The position numbers and the translations under genes are program-made. Below the pieces are notes generated by a model. The model saw only the letters and a list, made by a program, of their open reading frames with translations, was not told the DNA's origin and ran no database searches. From Couchioplanes caeruleus (GTDB lineage: Bacteria; Actinomycetota; Actinomycetes; Mycobacteriales; Micromonosporaceae), in contig NZ_RJKL01000001.1 of assembly GCF_003751945.1 (NCBI RefSeq), forward strand, positions 5,394,001-5,458,000: a DNA stretch of 64,000 nt, in the 5' to 3' direction. Shown one piece after another: positions 1 through 8,921 of the stretch (its first letter is position 1; each line of letters opens with the position of its first letter).

Positions 1-1538
1 ATCTGCGGGGTAAGCGACGAGGTGGCCCAGGTGTCCATGACGTCGGGATCGGCGGTGAAGCCGCCCGGGGTGTCGCGCCGGGACTCGTCGAAACCGGGCG
101 GGCAGTCCGAGGAAGGGTCGACCGGCAACGCCGAAACGTCCGGTATGAGAGGCTGGCCGTAGTCCGGCTCGCCAGCGTCGTCGAGCCGGTACCACACCGG
201 GATGGGCACGCCGAAGAAGCGTTGCCGGCTGATCAGCCAGTCGCCGGTGAGACCGCCGACCCAGTGCTCGTATCGGTGTCGCATGTGCTCCGGCGTCCAG
301 CGCAGCTCCCGGCCCCGGGCCAGCAGCACCTCGCGCAGGTCCTGGTCGCGTCCGCCGTTGCGGATGAACCATTGGCGGCTGGTGACGATCTCCAGCGGCG
401 AGTCGCCCCGCTCGTAGTACTTCACCGGGTGGGTGACCGGGCGGGGCTCGCCCAGCAGATCGCCGGTCTCGGCGAGGATCCGGACGATCTCGCGCCGGGC
501 GGCGTTGACCGTCAGCCCGGCGAAGTGCGCGTACGCCGCCTCGGGAACACCGGCCGGGCGGTCCGGCAGGAAGCGCCCGTCGCGGCCGAGCGCGACGCGG
601 GTGGGCAGACTCAGGTCACGCCACCAGATGACGTCGGTCAGGTCGCCGAAGGTGCAGACCATCGCGACGCCGGTGCCCTTGTCCGGGTCGGCGAGCGCGT
701 GTCCGTACACGGGGACTTCGACGTCGAAGAACGGCGTGCGGACGGTCGTGCCCACCAGCGGGTGGTCCGGCGGGCAGACCAGCGCGACGCAGGCCGGCAG
801 GAGCTCCGGCCGGGTGGTGTCGACCTCGACCGGCCCGCGCCTGCCGTGGAAGCGCAGCCGGTGGAACGCGCCGGGCCGCTCCCTGTCCTCGATCTCGGCC
901 TGCGCGACGGCCGTCCGGAAGCCGACGTCCCACAGCGTCGGGGCCTCGGACGTGTACGCCTCGCCGCGCGCGAGGTTGTCCAGGAACGCCCGCTGCGAGA
1001 CCGCCTGCGCCCTCGCTCCGATGGTCGTGTACGTCATCGCCCAGTCGACGGACAGCCCCAGCCGCCGCCACAACGCCTCGAACACCTTCTCGTCCTCGAC
1101 GGTCAGCCGGCCGCACAGCTCGACGAAATTGCGCCGCGACACCGCGGCGGCCGGCTTCGGTGGCGTCGCGGGCGGCTGCCACGCCGGGTCGTACGGCAGC
1201 GACGGGTCGCAGTGGACCCCGTAGACGTTCTGGACCCGCCGCTCGGTCGGCAGCCCGTTGTCGTCCCATCCCATCGGATAGAAGACGGTCTTGCCGCGCA
1301 TCCGCTGGAACCGCGCGACGACGTCGGTGTGCGTGTACGAGAAGACGTGCCCCATGTGCAACTCGCCCGATACGGTCGGCGGAGGCGTGTCGATCGCGTA
1401 CACGTCGGCGCGCTCCTTCGAGCGGTCGAACGCGTACGTGCCCTCCTCCTGCCAGCGGCGCGCCCACTTGTCCTCGAGCCCGTCCAGTGACGGCCGCTCG
1501 GGCAGACCGGCGCGCGCGGTACCTGCCGTATCAGTCAT
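1..1538 (-). CDS. valS: Valyl-tRNA synthetase, N-terminal part (gene runs off the left edge)
   Basis: Class I aminoacyl-tRNA synthetase that charges tRNA-Val in the cytoplasm. About 512 residues are visible, beginning MTDTAGTARA. The ATP-binding HIGH signature appears as HMGH at residues 61-64, in GELHMGHVFSYTHTD. An editing-domain-like stretch follows, and WLISRQRFFGVPIPVWY is typical of ValRS. The KMSKS loop and anticodon-binding domain lie outside the window. The ATG at 1538 overlaps the stop of the upstream ogt gene in an ATGA, so valS may be translationally coupled to a DNA-repair gene. That is an unusual partner for a synthetase, and a separate promoter inside ogt is possible. Confidence 0.95.
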   Translation of the reverse strand, partial: MTDTAGTARAGLPERPSLDGLEDKWARRWQEEGTYAFDRSKERADVYAIDTPPPTVSGELHMGHVFSYTHTDVVARFQRMRGKTVFYPMGWDDNGLPTERRVQNVYGVHCDPSLPYDPAWQPPATPPKPAAAVSRRNFVELCGRLTVEDEKVFEALWRRLGLSVDWAMTYTTIGARAQAVSQRAFLDNLARGEAYTSEAPTLWDVGFRTAVAQAEIEDRERPGAFHRLRFHGRRGPVEVDTTRPELLPACVALVCPPDHPLVGTTVRTPFFDVEVPVYGHALADPDKGTGVAMVCTFGDLTDVIWWRDLSLPTRVALGRDGRFLPDRPAGVPEAAYAHFAGLTVNAARREIVRILAETGDLLGEPRPVTHPVKYYERGDSPLEIVTSRQWFIRNGGRDQDLREVLLARGRELRWTPEHMRHRYEHWVGGLTGDWLISRQRFFGVPIPVWYRLDDAGEPDYGQPLIPDVSALPVDPSSDCPPGFDESRRDTPGGFTADPDVMDTWATSSLTPQ

Positions 1539-2044
1539 GCGGTCAGGCTACGGGCCTGCTCGTGCTCCAGCAGCCACGTTTTCACGCCGAGCCCCCAGCG
1601 GTATCCGCGCAGCGTCCCGTCCGTGCCCAGCACCCGGTGGCAGGGCACGAACAGCGCCGCCGCGTTGCGCGCGCAGGCAGTGGCCGCCGCGCGGATCGCG
1701 GCGGGCCGGCCGGTCAACTCCGCGAAGCCGGCGTAGGTCAGCGGCGCGCCCGGCTTGATCTCGCGCATCACCCGCCAGGCCTGGGCGAGGAACGGCCCGC
1801 CGGTGTGCTGATCGACCACGACCTCGTCGATCGCGGTGAGATCACCGTCGAGATAGGACCGAACCGCGTCACCCACCGGCCCCGGTGACGCTGCGGGCCG
1901 CGTCTCCTCCCGCAGCCTTTCGTGTACGAGGGGAAGCAGCTCACCGGCATCCGCGGTGAATCCGGCGGCCCGCACCGCCCCCGCGTCGCTGACGACATAG
2001 GTGAACGGGCCGGCCGGGGTCTCGAGGGTCGTGTACTCCATCAT
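1535..2044 (-). CDS. ogt: Methylated-DNA--protein-cysteine S-methyltransferase (Ogt/MGMT)
   Basis: Suicide repair enzyme that moves the methyl group of O6-methylguanine in DNA onto its own cysteine. The 169-residue protein has the active-site signature PCHRV in ALFVPCHRVLGTDG, preceded by the usual helix-turn-helix region (PLTYAGFAELTGRPAAIRAA) with the arginine finger. Length is normal for the family. The start at 2044 (MMEYTT) overlaps the stop of the Ada/AlkA gene in an ATGA; a second ATG follows at 2041. Being coupled to an alkylation-base glycosylase on one side supports the assignment and suggests an adaptive-response operon. Confidence 0.95.
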   Translation of the reverse strand: MMEYTTLETPAGPFTYVVSDAGAVRAAGFTADAGELLPLVHERLREETRPAASPGPVGDAVRSYLDGDLTAIDEVVVDQHTGGPFLAQAWRVMREIKPGAPLTYAGFAELTGRPAAIRAAATACARNAAALFVPCHRVLGTDGTLRGYRWGLGVKTWLLEHEQARSLTA

Positions 2045-3510
2045 GCTGATCTCCAAAGTCGCATCAGGGCGTAGGAGCGCCAGGGCCGCCACCTCTCGGC
2101 GTGCGCGGCCAGCGCCGGGGGGTCGGAGGGCAGGCCGAGCGCCCGGGCGCCGCGCTGCACCGCCACGTCGGCGGGAAGGAAGACGTCGGGGTCGCCGATG
2201 GCGCGCATCGCCACGTATCCGGCGGTCCACGCGCCGATGCCGGGAAGTTCGCGCAGCCGGGCGACGGCCTCCTCCCGGTCGGCGCCGGGTTCCAGGTCGA
2301 GCTTGCCGTCGGCGACCGCCTCGGCCAGCGCCCGGATGCTCTGCCGGCGGGCGGCCGGCATCCGGAACGCCTCGTCGGGCAGCGCTGCGACGGCCTCGGC
2401 GGTGGGGAAGCCGCGCAGTTCGCCGGGGGTGGGGAAGCCGCGCGGCTCGCCGGGGGTGGGGAAGCCGCGCGGCTCGCCGGGGGTTGCGCGACCGAGCAGG
2501 CGGCCGAGCGTGGTGCGGGCGCCGGCGACCGAGACCTGCTGGCCGACGATCGCCCGTACGGTCATCTCGAAGCCGTCGACCGTGCGCGGCACCCGTATCC
2601 CCGGCTCGGTGTTGATCTTTTCGGTGAGCGCGGGATCGGCGGCCAGCGTGCCGTCGACGGCGACCGGATCCGCGTCCAGGTCGAACAGCCGGCGGCAGCG
2701 GGCCACCGCGGGCGCCAGATCGCGCACGTCCGCGAGCCGCAGCGTCGCGGAGACGAAGCGGTCGGCCGGGGTCAGCGCGACGGTCGCACTCCCGTGCGGC
2801 AGATGCAGACCGCGACGGTACGTCGGCCCGTCGCGCTCCTCGACCCCGGGTAGTGTCCGGGCACCCAGGAACTCCAGCAGCGCCCCGGCGTGCAGCGGTG
2901 CCCGGTACGCCAGCCGCAACGAGATCGTGCCGGGCTCGGACCGCCGCGCTGCCCGGCGTTCCCGCAGGCCGCTCGGCGAACGCGCGTACACCTGACGGAT
3001 GGTGTCGTTGAACTGCCGGACGCTGCCGAACCCGGCCGCGAACGCGATCTCGGCGAGACCGAGGTCGGTCGTCTCGATGAGGATGCGCGCGGTCTGGGCG
3101 CGCTGGGCGCGGGCCAGCGCGAGCGGCCCGGCACCCAGCTCGGCGGTGAGCATGCGGTGCAGGTGCCGTTCGGTGTAGCCGAGCCGCCCGGCGAGGCCGG
3201 GCACCCCCTCGCGGTCGACGACGCCGTCGCCGATGAGCCGCATCGCCCGTCCCACGACGTCCGCGCGGACGTCCCACTCGGGCGAACCGGGCGCGGCGTC
3301 CGGCCGGCAGCGGCGGCAGGCCCGGAACCCGCCGCGCTGCGCGGCGGCGGCGCTGGGCAGGAAGGTGACGTTCTCCCGTTTCGGTGTGACGGCGGGGCAG
3401 GACGGGCGGCAGTAGATGCCGGTGCTGCGGACGGCCGTGTAGAACCAGCCGTCGAAGCGCTGGTCACGGCTGTCGACGGCCCGGTAGCACCGCTCGAAGT
3501 CCAGTTCCAT
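2041..3510 (-). CDS. alkA: Ada regulatory domain / AlkA 3-methyladenine DNA glycosylase fusion
   Basis: Bifunctional adaptive-response protein of 489 residues. Residues 1-75 are the Ada zinc domain with Cys34, Cys38, Cys65 and Cys68; in Ada the first of these accepts methyl groups from phosphotriesters. Residues about 80-185 are an AraC-type helix-turn-helix (AEIAFAAGFGSVRQFNDTIR). The rest is an AlkA-like glycosylase with the helix-hairpin-helix LPGIGAWTAGYVAMRA and an aspartate in FLPADVAVQ. By analogy the protein senses alkylation, activates this operon and excises alkylated bases. I took ATG 3510 because homology begins at MELDFERCYRAV; a frame-open GTG or ATG upstream adds ten unconvincing residues. 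A threefold 9-residue repeat sits in the glycosylase domain. Confidence 0.94.
   Translation of the reverse strand: MELDFERCYRAVDSRDQRFDGWFYTAVRSTGIYCRPSCPAVTPKRENVTFLPSAAAAQRGGFRACRRCRPDAAPGSPEWDVRADVVGRAMRLIGDGVVDREGVPGLAGRLGYTERHLHRMLTAELGAGPLALARAQRAQTARILIETTDLGLAEIAFAAGFGSVRQFNDTIRQVYARSPSGLRERRAARRSEPGTISLRLAYRAPLHAGALLEFLGARTLPGVEERDGPTYRRGLHLPHGSATVALTPADRFVSATLRLADVRDLAPAVARCRRLFDLDADPVAVDGTLAADPALTEKINTEPGIRVPRTVDGFEMTVRAIVGQQVSVAGARTTLGRLLGRATPGEPRGFPTPGEPRGFPTPGELRGFPTAEAVAALPDEAFRMPAARRQSIRALAEAVADGKLDLEPGADREEAVARLRELPGIGAWTAGYVAMRAIGDPDVFLPADVAVQRGARALGLPSDPPALAAHAERWRPWRSYALMRLWRSA
2404..2484. repeat. Three tandem 27-bp repeats inside the AlkA domain
   Basis: Copies lie at 2404-2430, 2431-2457 and 2458-2484. 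The second and third are identical and the first differs at two bases. In the minus-strand protein they encode TPGEPRGFP, TPGEPRGFP and TPGELRGFP, about residues 343-369, just before FPTAEAVAAL. Relatives usually have one short linker here (family knowledge), so this looks like in-frame slippage expansion of a surface loop. Reading frame is preserved. Confidence 0.95.
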
Positions 3511-3588
3511 GCCGACGAGTCTGCCTCCGTCGGCACCCACCCGGCTGGCGGGATTCGGACATGGGCGTGGGCGCTCTATGCTGCCGCC

Positions 3589-4227
3589 ATGAGGCTCTCC
3601 ATCGGCGCCCCGCCCGTGGCCAAGGCGTTCGGCGTCGGCTTCGGCCTGGTGTTCGCCGCCGCCGGGGCAGGATTCGCACTGCTACCGCTCGGCTTCCTGC
3701 CGGGTGGTGGTGATCCGTCGTGCCCGTCGCCCGACGAGGTGTCCGGCATCCCGCCGTCGCTGCTGCCGCCGGAGGTTCGCGACTGCGTCGCCGAGGGTGA
3801 GTGGCTGTTCGCCGGTCTCGGCCCTCTGCATCTCCTCGGCCTCGTCGGGATCCCGGTGTTCCTGCTGGGTATCTATCTCGCGCTCAAGTCCCTGCGTACC
3901 GCGGCCTGGCTCGACGGCACGCGGGTGTCGGTGCGCGGCGCCCTGCGTACCCGGACGGTCGACCTGGCGGCGGCCGAGATCTCGGTCGGCGCCTACTTCC
4001 TGAAGCGCAACGCCGACACCGCCGCCGAGACCGTCGAACGCGTGCCGCAGCTCGTCGCGCGGGAGCCCGGCGGGCGGAACGTGACCGTCCCGCTGCGCGG
4101 CATCGGTAGCCCCCAGCTCCCCGAGGCCGAGCTGCGAGCGCTCGCGGACGCCATCCGCCCGGGCTCGCCGGTGGCGGCGCAGTTGCGCGCGATGGCGGAC
4201 GATCCCCTCCGGCTGCGGGCACCGTAG
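3589..4227 (+). CDS. Hypothetical membrane protein with two transmembrane segments
   Basis: A 212-residue protein I do not recognise by function. It begins MRLSIGAPPVAKAFGVGF. A first hydrophobic segment spans about residues 13-36 and a second about residues 75-97 (HLLGLVGIPVFLLGIYLALK), separated by an extracytoplasmic loop with two cysteines (PSCPSPDE and VRDCVAEGE) that could pair. The C-terminal 110 residues are soluble and beta-rich, resembling the small cytoplasmic tail seen in many actinobacterial membrane proteins. It is divergent from the alkylation-repair operon and lies 11 bp before ychF. ATG 3589 is chosen because upstream in-frame sequence belongs to the divergent gene. Confidence 0.75.
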   Translation: MRLSIGAPPVAKAFGVGFGLVFAAAGAGFALLPLGFLPGGGDPSCPSPDEVSGIPPSLLPPEVRDCVAEGEWLFAGLGPLHLLGLVGIPVFLLGIYLALKSLRTAAWLDGTRVSVRGALRTRTVDLAAAEISVGAYFLKRNADTAAETVERVPQLVAREPGGRNVTVPLRGIGSPQLPEAELRALADAIRPGSPVAAQLRAMADDPLRLRAP

Positions 4228-4238
4228 ACTGGCCTGTC

Positions 4239-5324
<1,086 letters not shown>

Positions 5325-5373
5325 CGGTGGGGCCTGCCGCCTGATTGTCGGCGGCGGGTGGCAGCATGGCGCT

Positions 5374-5883
5374 ATGTCGCAGGCCCGTACCACTCCCGCG
5401 CCGTTGGATGCCTCGGCCGCGGCGGAGTTCTGGGGGCGGTATGCGGCGGCGCGGCCCGGTGCGGCCCAGGCGAGCCCGGACTACACCGTCGAACGGTTCG
5501 GCGACTCGGCCGAGCTCGCCGACGAACTGCTCCGCCTGGTCGCGGACGGCCAGAAGCGGGCCACCTCCTCGTGGGTCGGCGAATACCTGGCCGAGGGTGA
5601 ATCGCTGCCCCGGATCGGCGCGCACTGGATCGTCTGCGACGGTGCCGGGGCGCCCCGCATGGTGCTGCGCACCACCGAGCTGAGAATCGGCTCCTTCCTC
5701 AGCGTCGACGAGGCGTTCGCCTACGACGAGGGCGAGGACGACCGGACCCGGGAGAGCTGGATGCGCGAGCACCGCGGCTACTGGCAGCGGCGCTCGGCCG
5801 CGGTGGGCAGGGCCTGGAGCGAGAACGAAGAGGTTCTGTTCGAGCGGTTCAGTGTGGTGTTTCCCCCGGAATTCGCCGACTGA
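5374..5883 (+). CDS. ASCH domain protein
   Basis: A 169-residue cytoplasmic protein with an ASCH (PUA-like) fold, a family proposed to bind RNA and in one group shown to hydrolyse N4-acetylcytidine. The ASCH signature GxKxxTSS is seen as DGQKRATSSW at about residues 55-64, followed by the beta-rich core (HWIVCDGAGAPRMVLRTTELRIGSFLSVDEAFAYDEGE) and the aromatic C-terminal segment EEVLFERFSVVFPPEFAD. It follows ychF by about 50 bp and may share its transcript. The exact substrate is unknown. Confidence 0.88.
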   Translation: MSQARTTPAPLDASAAAEFWGRYAAARPGAAQASPDYTVERFGDSAELADELLRLVADGQKRATSSWVGEYLAEGESLPRIGAHWIVCDGAGAPRMVLRTTELRIGSFLSVDEAFAYDEGEDDRTRESWMREHRGYWQRRSAAVGRAWSENEEVLFERFSVVFPPEFAD

Positions 5884-5942
5884 GGAGTGCCGGAGCGGCT
5901 CGTCGACCGGACGTCGGTCGTCGGGACCGTACGATCGGGATC

Positions 5943-6401
5943 GTGTCCGCCACGCCGCCGCCTGCGCCGCTCAGCGCCGAGGAGGAGGCGGTCATGCGCG
6001 CGCTCGGGCGGCTCATGCTGGTACTGCCTCGCATGCTGGACGCGGATCTCGAGCGCGAGCAGCGCATGTCCCTCAGCGAGTACGCCGTGCTGCGCCACCT
6101 CTCCGAGTCGCCGGGCCGGATCCTGCGCATGAGCGAGCTCGCCGCGGCCGCCGACATGTCGCTGAGCGGGATGACGCGGCTCGCCGCGAAGCTGGAGTCC
6201 CAGGGTCATCTGCGGCGGATCCGGTGCGAGAGCGACGGCCGCGGGCAGAACGCCGTGCTCACCGAGGCCGGGCTCGCCCGGCTGCGCGAGGCCTGGCCGA
6301 GCCACCTGACCAGCGTCCGGCGGCACATCTTCGCGCACCTCGGTGACCTCGACCTGAACCTGCTTGCGGCCGCGTTGGAGGGCATGACCGGCGACGATTG
6401 A
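5943..6401 (+). CDS. MarR family transcriptional regulator
   Basis: A 152-residue winged-helix DNA-binding protein. The recognition region is RMSELAAAADMSLSGMTRLAAKLESQGHLRRIRCESDGRG, followed by the wing with the conserved D-x-R-G motif, here SDGRGQNAVLTEAG. GTG 5943 is the start (MSATPPPAPLSAEEEAVMRAL). MarR proteins generally repress efflux, stress or catabolic genes as dimers that release DNA on ligand binding. The neighbours give no clear target; the ASCH gene upstream and the ArsR/AHSA1 pair downstream are both co-directional. Confidence 0.9.
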   Translation: MSATPPPAPLSAEEEAVMRALGRLMLVLPRMLDADLEREQRMSLSEYAVLRHLSESPGRILRMSELAAAADMSLSGMTRLAAKLESQGHLRRIRCESDGRGQNAVLTEAGLARLREAWPSHLTSVRRHIFAHLGDLDLNLLAAALEGMTGDD

Positions 6402-6431
6402 CATATTCCCTTACGGGCATATGATTGTCGC

Positions 6432-6797
6432 ATGGCACGCGCGGCAACGACGACGGACGCGTTCAACGCGGTGGCCGAGCCTCGGCGACGGCAGATCCTC
6501 GACCTCCTGGCGGCGGGTGAGCGGCCCGTCAACGACATCGTCGAGCTGCTCGGCCTCGCCCAGCCCCAGGTCTCCAAGCACCTGCGCGTCCTGCGCGAGG
6601 TCGACCTGGTGCACGTCCGCGACGAGGGGCGGCAGCGGATGTACCGGATCAACGCCGCCCCGCTGAAATCCATCCACGACTGGCTGCGCAAGTACGAGCA
6701 GGCCTGGAACGCGCGGTTCGACCTCATGGACGACGTCCTCGACGAGCTCAGGGAAGACGAGCTCAAGGAAGCGGAGGCACACGATGGCGAGCACTAA
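6432..6797 (+). CDS. ArsR family winged-helix regulator
   Basis: A 121-residue repressor-type regulator with the ArsR core AVAEPRRRQILDLLAAGERPVNDIVELLGLAQPQVSKHLRVLREVDLVHVRDEGRQRMYRI. It lacks metal-binding cysteines, as is usual for ArsR proteins paired with SRPBCC/AHSA1 genes. The C-terminal helix is acidic (DDVLDELREDELKEAEA). Its last 14 bases overlap the AHSA1-like gene at 6784, so the two are translated together. In this widespread pairing the regulator is thought to control its partner, but the inducer is unknown. Confidence 0.92.
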   Translation: MARAATTTDAFNAVAEPRRRQILDLLAAGERPVNDIVELLGLAQPQVSKHLRVLREVDLVHVRDEGRQRMYRINAAPLKSIHDWLRKYEQAWNARFDLMDDVLDELREDELKEAEAHDGEH

Positions 6798-7275
6798 AGG
6801 CACGGCGAAGGTCACCCTCCCTGCCGACAACCAGATCCTCATCACCCGCGAGTTCGATGCCCCGGCGCGGCTGGTGTGGAAGGCGTACACCACGCCGGAG
6901 CTGATCAAGCGGTGGTGGAGCGGCGAACGCGGCACGGTCGTCAGCGCCGAGGTCGACCTGCGGGTCGGCGGCAGGTGGCGCTACGTGATGGAGGCGGACG
7001 GCGGGTTCGAGGTCGCCTTCCACGGCGAGTACCGCGAGATCCAGGAGCCGGTGCGCCTGGTGAACACCGAGGCGTACGAGGGCGTCCCGGACCCGGACGG
7101 GAACGCGGCCCTGGTCACCACCACCTTCACCGAGAAGGACGGCCGCACCTACATGGAGATGCTGAGCGAGCTCCGAGACAAGGCCGGCCGGGACGCCGTC
7201 ATCGACTCCGGCATGGAGGGCGGCATGCAGGAGGGCATGGACGCCCTCGAACTGGTCGCCATCTCACTGGACTGA
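6784..7275 (+). CDS. SRPBCC/AHSA1 domain protein (Aha1-C-like START fold)
   Basis: A 163-residue protein of the Aha1-C-like SRPBCC family, a helix-grip fold enclosing a hydrophobic ligand cavity. Characteristic stretches are ITREFDAPARLVWKAYTTPELIKRWWSG near the N terminus, DLRVGGRWRYVM in the middle, and a C-terminal MEGGMQEGMDALELV helix. It is translationally coupled to the ArsR regulator. Its 3' end overlaps by 12 bp the end of the convergent Lrp gene. The cellular role is not predicted by homology. Confidence 0.9.
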   Translation: MASTKGTAKVTLPADNQILITREFDAPARLVWKAYTTPELIKRWWSGERGTVVSAEVDLRVGGRWRYVMEADGGFEVAFHGEYREIQEPVRLVNTEAYEGVPDPDGNAALVTTTFTEKDGRTYMEMLSELRDKAGRDAVIDSGMEGGMQEGMDALELVAISLD

Positions 7276-7746
7276 CGTGTACGGGAGGACCGGCGGGCCG
7301 GACCACGTCGAGAAGATCAGATGCGTCTGGACCCGCCCGACCTCCCGCCGCGCGGTGAACTCGTCGAGCACCAGCCGCTGGAGGTCGGCGGTGCTGCCGC
7401 AGGCGACGTGCACGATGAAGTCGTCGGCCCCGGTCACGTGGTGCAGGGCGCGGGTCTCCGCCAGCGACAGCACGTGCGCGACGAACGGGTCCACCACGCC
7501 GCGCGCGTGCGGCTGCACCTGGACCATCAGCAACGCCTCCAGATCGCGGCCGACCGCCGCCGGATCGACCTGAGCGGCGTAGCCGGTGATCACCCCGGCC
7601 CGCCGCAGCCGTGCCACCCGGTCCAGGCAGGTGGACGGCGCTACGCCGACGGCCGCGGCGAGGTCCTTGTTGGCGATCCGGCCGTCGTTCTGCAACAGGC
7701 GCAGAATCGCGACGTCAACCGGATCGAATTGCAGATCGGTGCTCAT
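7264..7746 (-). CDS. Lrp/AsnC family transcriptional regulator
   Basis: A 160-residue regulator with an N-terminal helix-turn-helix (VDVAILRLLQNDGRIANKDLAAAVGVAPSTCLDRVARLRRAGVITGYAAQVD) and a C-terminal RAM/AsnC ligand-binding domain (HHVTGADDFIVHVACGSTADLQRLVLDEF). Members usually bind amino acids and form octamers. It is divergent from a PLP-dependent gamma-lyase, and a 15-bp palindrome typical of Lrp sites lies between them, so it most likely controls that lyase and itself in response to methionine or a related amino acid. That target assignment is inference. Confidence 0.92.
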   Translation of the reverse strand: MSTDLQFDPVDVAILRLLQNDGRIANKDLAAAVGVAPSTCLDRVARLRRAGVITGYAAQVDPAAVGRDLEALLMVQVQPHARGVVDPFVAHVLSLAETRALHHVTGADDFIVHVACGSTADLQRLVLDEFTARREVGRVQTHLIFSTWSGPPVLPYTSVQ

Positions 7747-7749
7747 CCT

Positions 7750-7764
7750 CCGAAGATTATTCGG
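7750..7764. promoter_or_regulatory. Candidate Lrp/AsnC operator between divergent genes
   Basis: The 15 bp CCGAAGATTATTCGG form a perfect palindrome with 5-bp arms and an AT-rich centre, matching the size and character of Lrp-family sites. It lies 4 bp upstream of the lrp start codon. On the plus strand it is just before a possible -35 TTGACC (7769-7774) for the gamma-lyase, with a weak -10 GACACT (7794-7799) that would place transcription start at the ATG 7806. Confidence 0.6.
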
Positions 7765-7805
7765 TACTTTGACCGATGTCTCGCACTCGGCCCGACACTC
7801 AGCGC

Positions 7806-8921
7806 ATGGAGCTCACCACCCGCGCGGTGCATGCCGGACGCGACGACCTGGTCGCGCAGGGGCTGCACGCCGTACCCCTGGATCTGTCCACGACCTACCC
7901 GGCCCGCGACACCCGTGCGGAGGCGGAGCGCCTCCACGAGCTCGGCACCGGCGCCGACATCCCCGGTCTGCCGGTCTACGGCCGGATCGGCAACCCGACC
8001 GTGGCGCGCTTCGAGCAGGCCCTGGCCGAGCTCGAAGGCTGCGCGGCCGGCGTCGCCTTCGCCAGCGGCATGGCCGCGCTCTCCGCGTGCCTGCTCGCCG
8101 TCGCCGCGGCGGGCACCCCGCACGTGGTGGCCGTCCGACCGCTGTACGGCGGCTCGGACCACGTGCTCACCACCGGTCTGCTCGGCACGTCCGTCACCTG
8201 GGCGACGCCGGACACGGTGCGCGAGTCGCTGCGCGAGGACACCGGCCTGGTCATCGTCGAGACCCCGGCCAACCCGACGCTCGCCACGGTGGACCTGCGC
8301 AAGCTGGCCGACGCCTGCGGCGACGTCCCCCTGCTGGTCGACAACACGTTCGCGACGCCGGTGCTGCAGCGGCCGGCCGAGTCCGGCGCCAGCATCGTGC
8401 TGCACAGCGCGACCAAGTTCCTCGGCGGCCACGGCGACGTGCTCGGCGGCGTGATCGCGACGTCGGACGACTTCGCGCGGCGCCTGCGCCAGATCCGCTT
8501 CGCGACCGGAGGGATTCTGCACCCGCTCGCCGGCTACCTGCTGCTGCGGGGGCTGTCGACCCTTCCCGTACGGATGCAGGCGTCCTCCCGGACGGCCGCG
8601 GCGCTCGCCGAGCGGCTCGCCGACCACCCGGCCGTGACGAAGGTGCACTACCCCGGCTTCGGGGCGCTCGTCTCCTTCGAGGTCACCGGCGACCCGCACG
8701 AGGTGGTCGGCGCGGTCCGGCTGATCACTCCCGCGGTGAGCCTGGGCAGCGTCGACAGCCTCATCCAGCACCCGGCCTCGCTGACCCACCAGGTGGTCGA
8801 CCCCGAGTCCCGGGCCGACGGCGGCATCAGCGACCAGTTGCTGCGCATGTCCGTGGGTCTCGAGGATGTGGACGACCTGTGGACGGACCTGTCGAAGGCG
8901 CTTGCGATGATCAACGGGTGA
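7806..8921 (+). CDS. PLP-dependent Cys/Met-metabolism lyase (gamma-lyase type)
   Basis: Member of the Cys/Met metabolism PLP family, covering cystathionine gamma-lyase, methionine gamma-lyase and gamma-synthase. The 371-residue form begins MELTTRAVHAGRDD. The PLP lysine is in HSATKFLGGHGDVLGG, the phosphate/active-site tyrosine in VYGRIGNPT, and the PLP-aspartate in LLVDNTFATP. It ends with the family motif ISDQLLRMSVGLEDVDDLW. The control by a divergent Lrp suggests amino-acid degradation rather than biosynthesis. An upstream ATG at 7776 would add ten residues; 7806 is preferred because a possible promoter would give a leaderless message there. The precise substrate cannot be told from sequence. 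Confidence 0.9.
   Translation: MELTTRAVHAGRDDLVAQGLHAVPLDLSTTYPARDTRAEAERLHELGTGADIPGLPVYGRIGNPTVARFEQALAELEGCAAGVAFASGMAALSACLLAVAAAGTPHVVAVRPLYGGSDHVLTTGLLGTSVTWATPDTVRESLREDTGLVIVETPANPTLATVDLRKLADACGDVPLLVDNTFATPVLQRPAESGASIVLHSATKFLGGHGDVLGGVIATSDDFARRLRQIRFATGGILHPLAGYLLLRGLSTLPVRMQASSRTAAALAERLADHPAVTKVHYPGFGALVSFEVTGDPHEVVGAVRLITPAVSLGSVDSLIQHPASLTHQVVDPESRADGGISDQLLRMSVGLEDVDDLWTDLSKALAMING

Noticed and set aside
222..1490. Long plus-strand reading frame (over 400 codons) opposite valS
   Set aside because: It is antisense to valS, has no domain and a composition typical of the complementary strand of GC-rich coding DNA.
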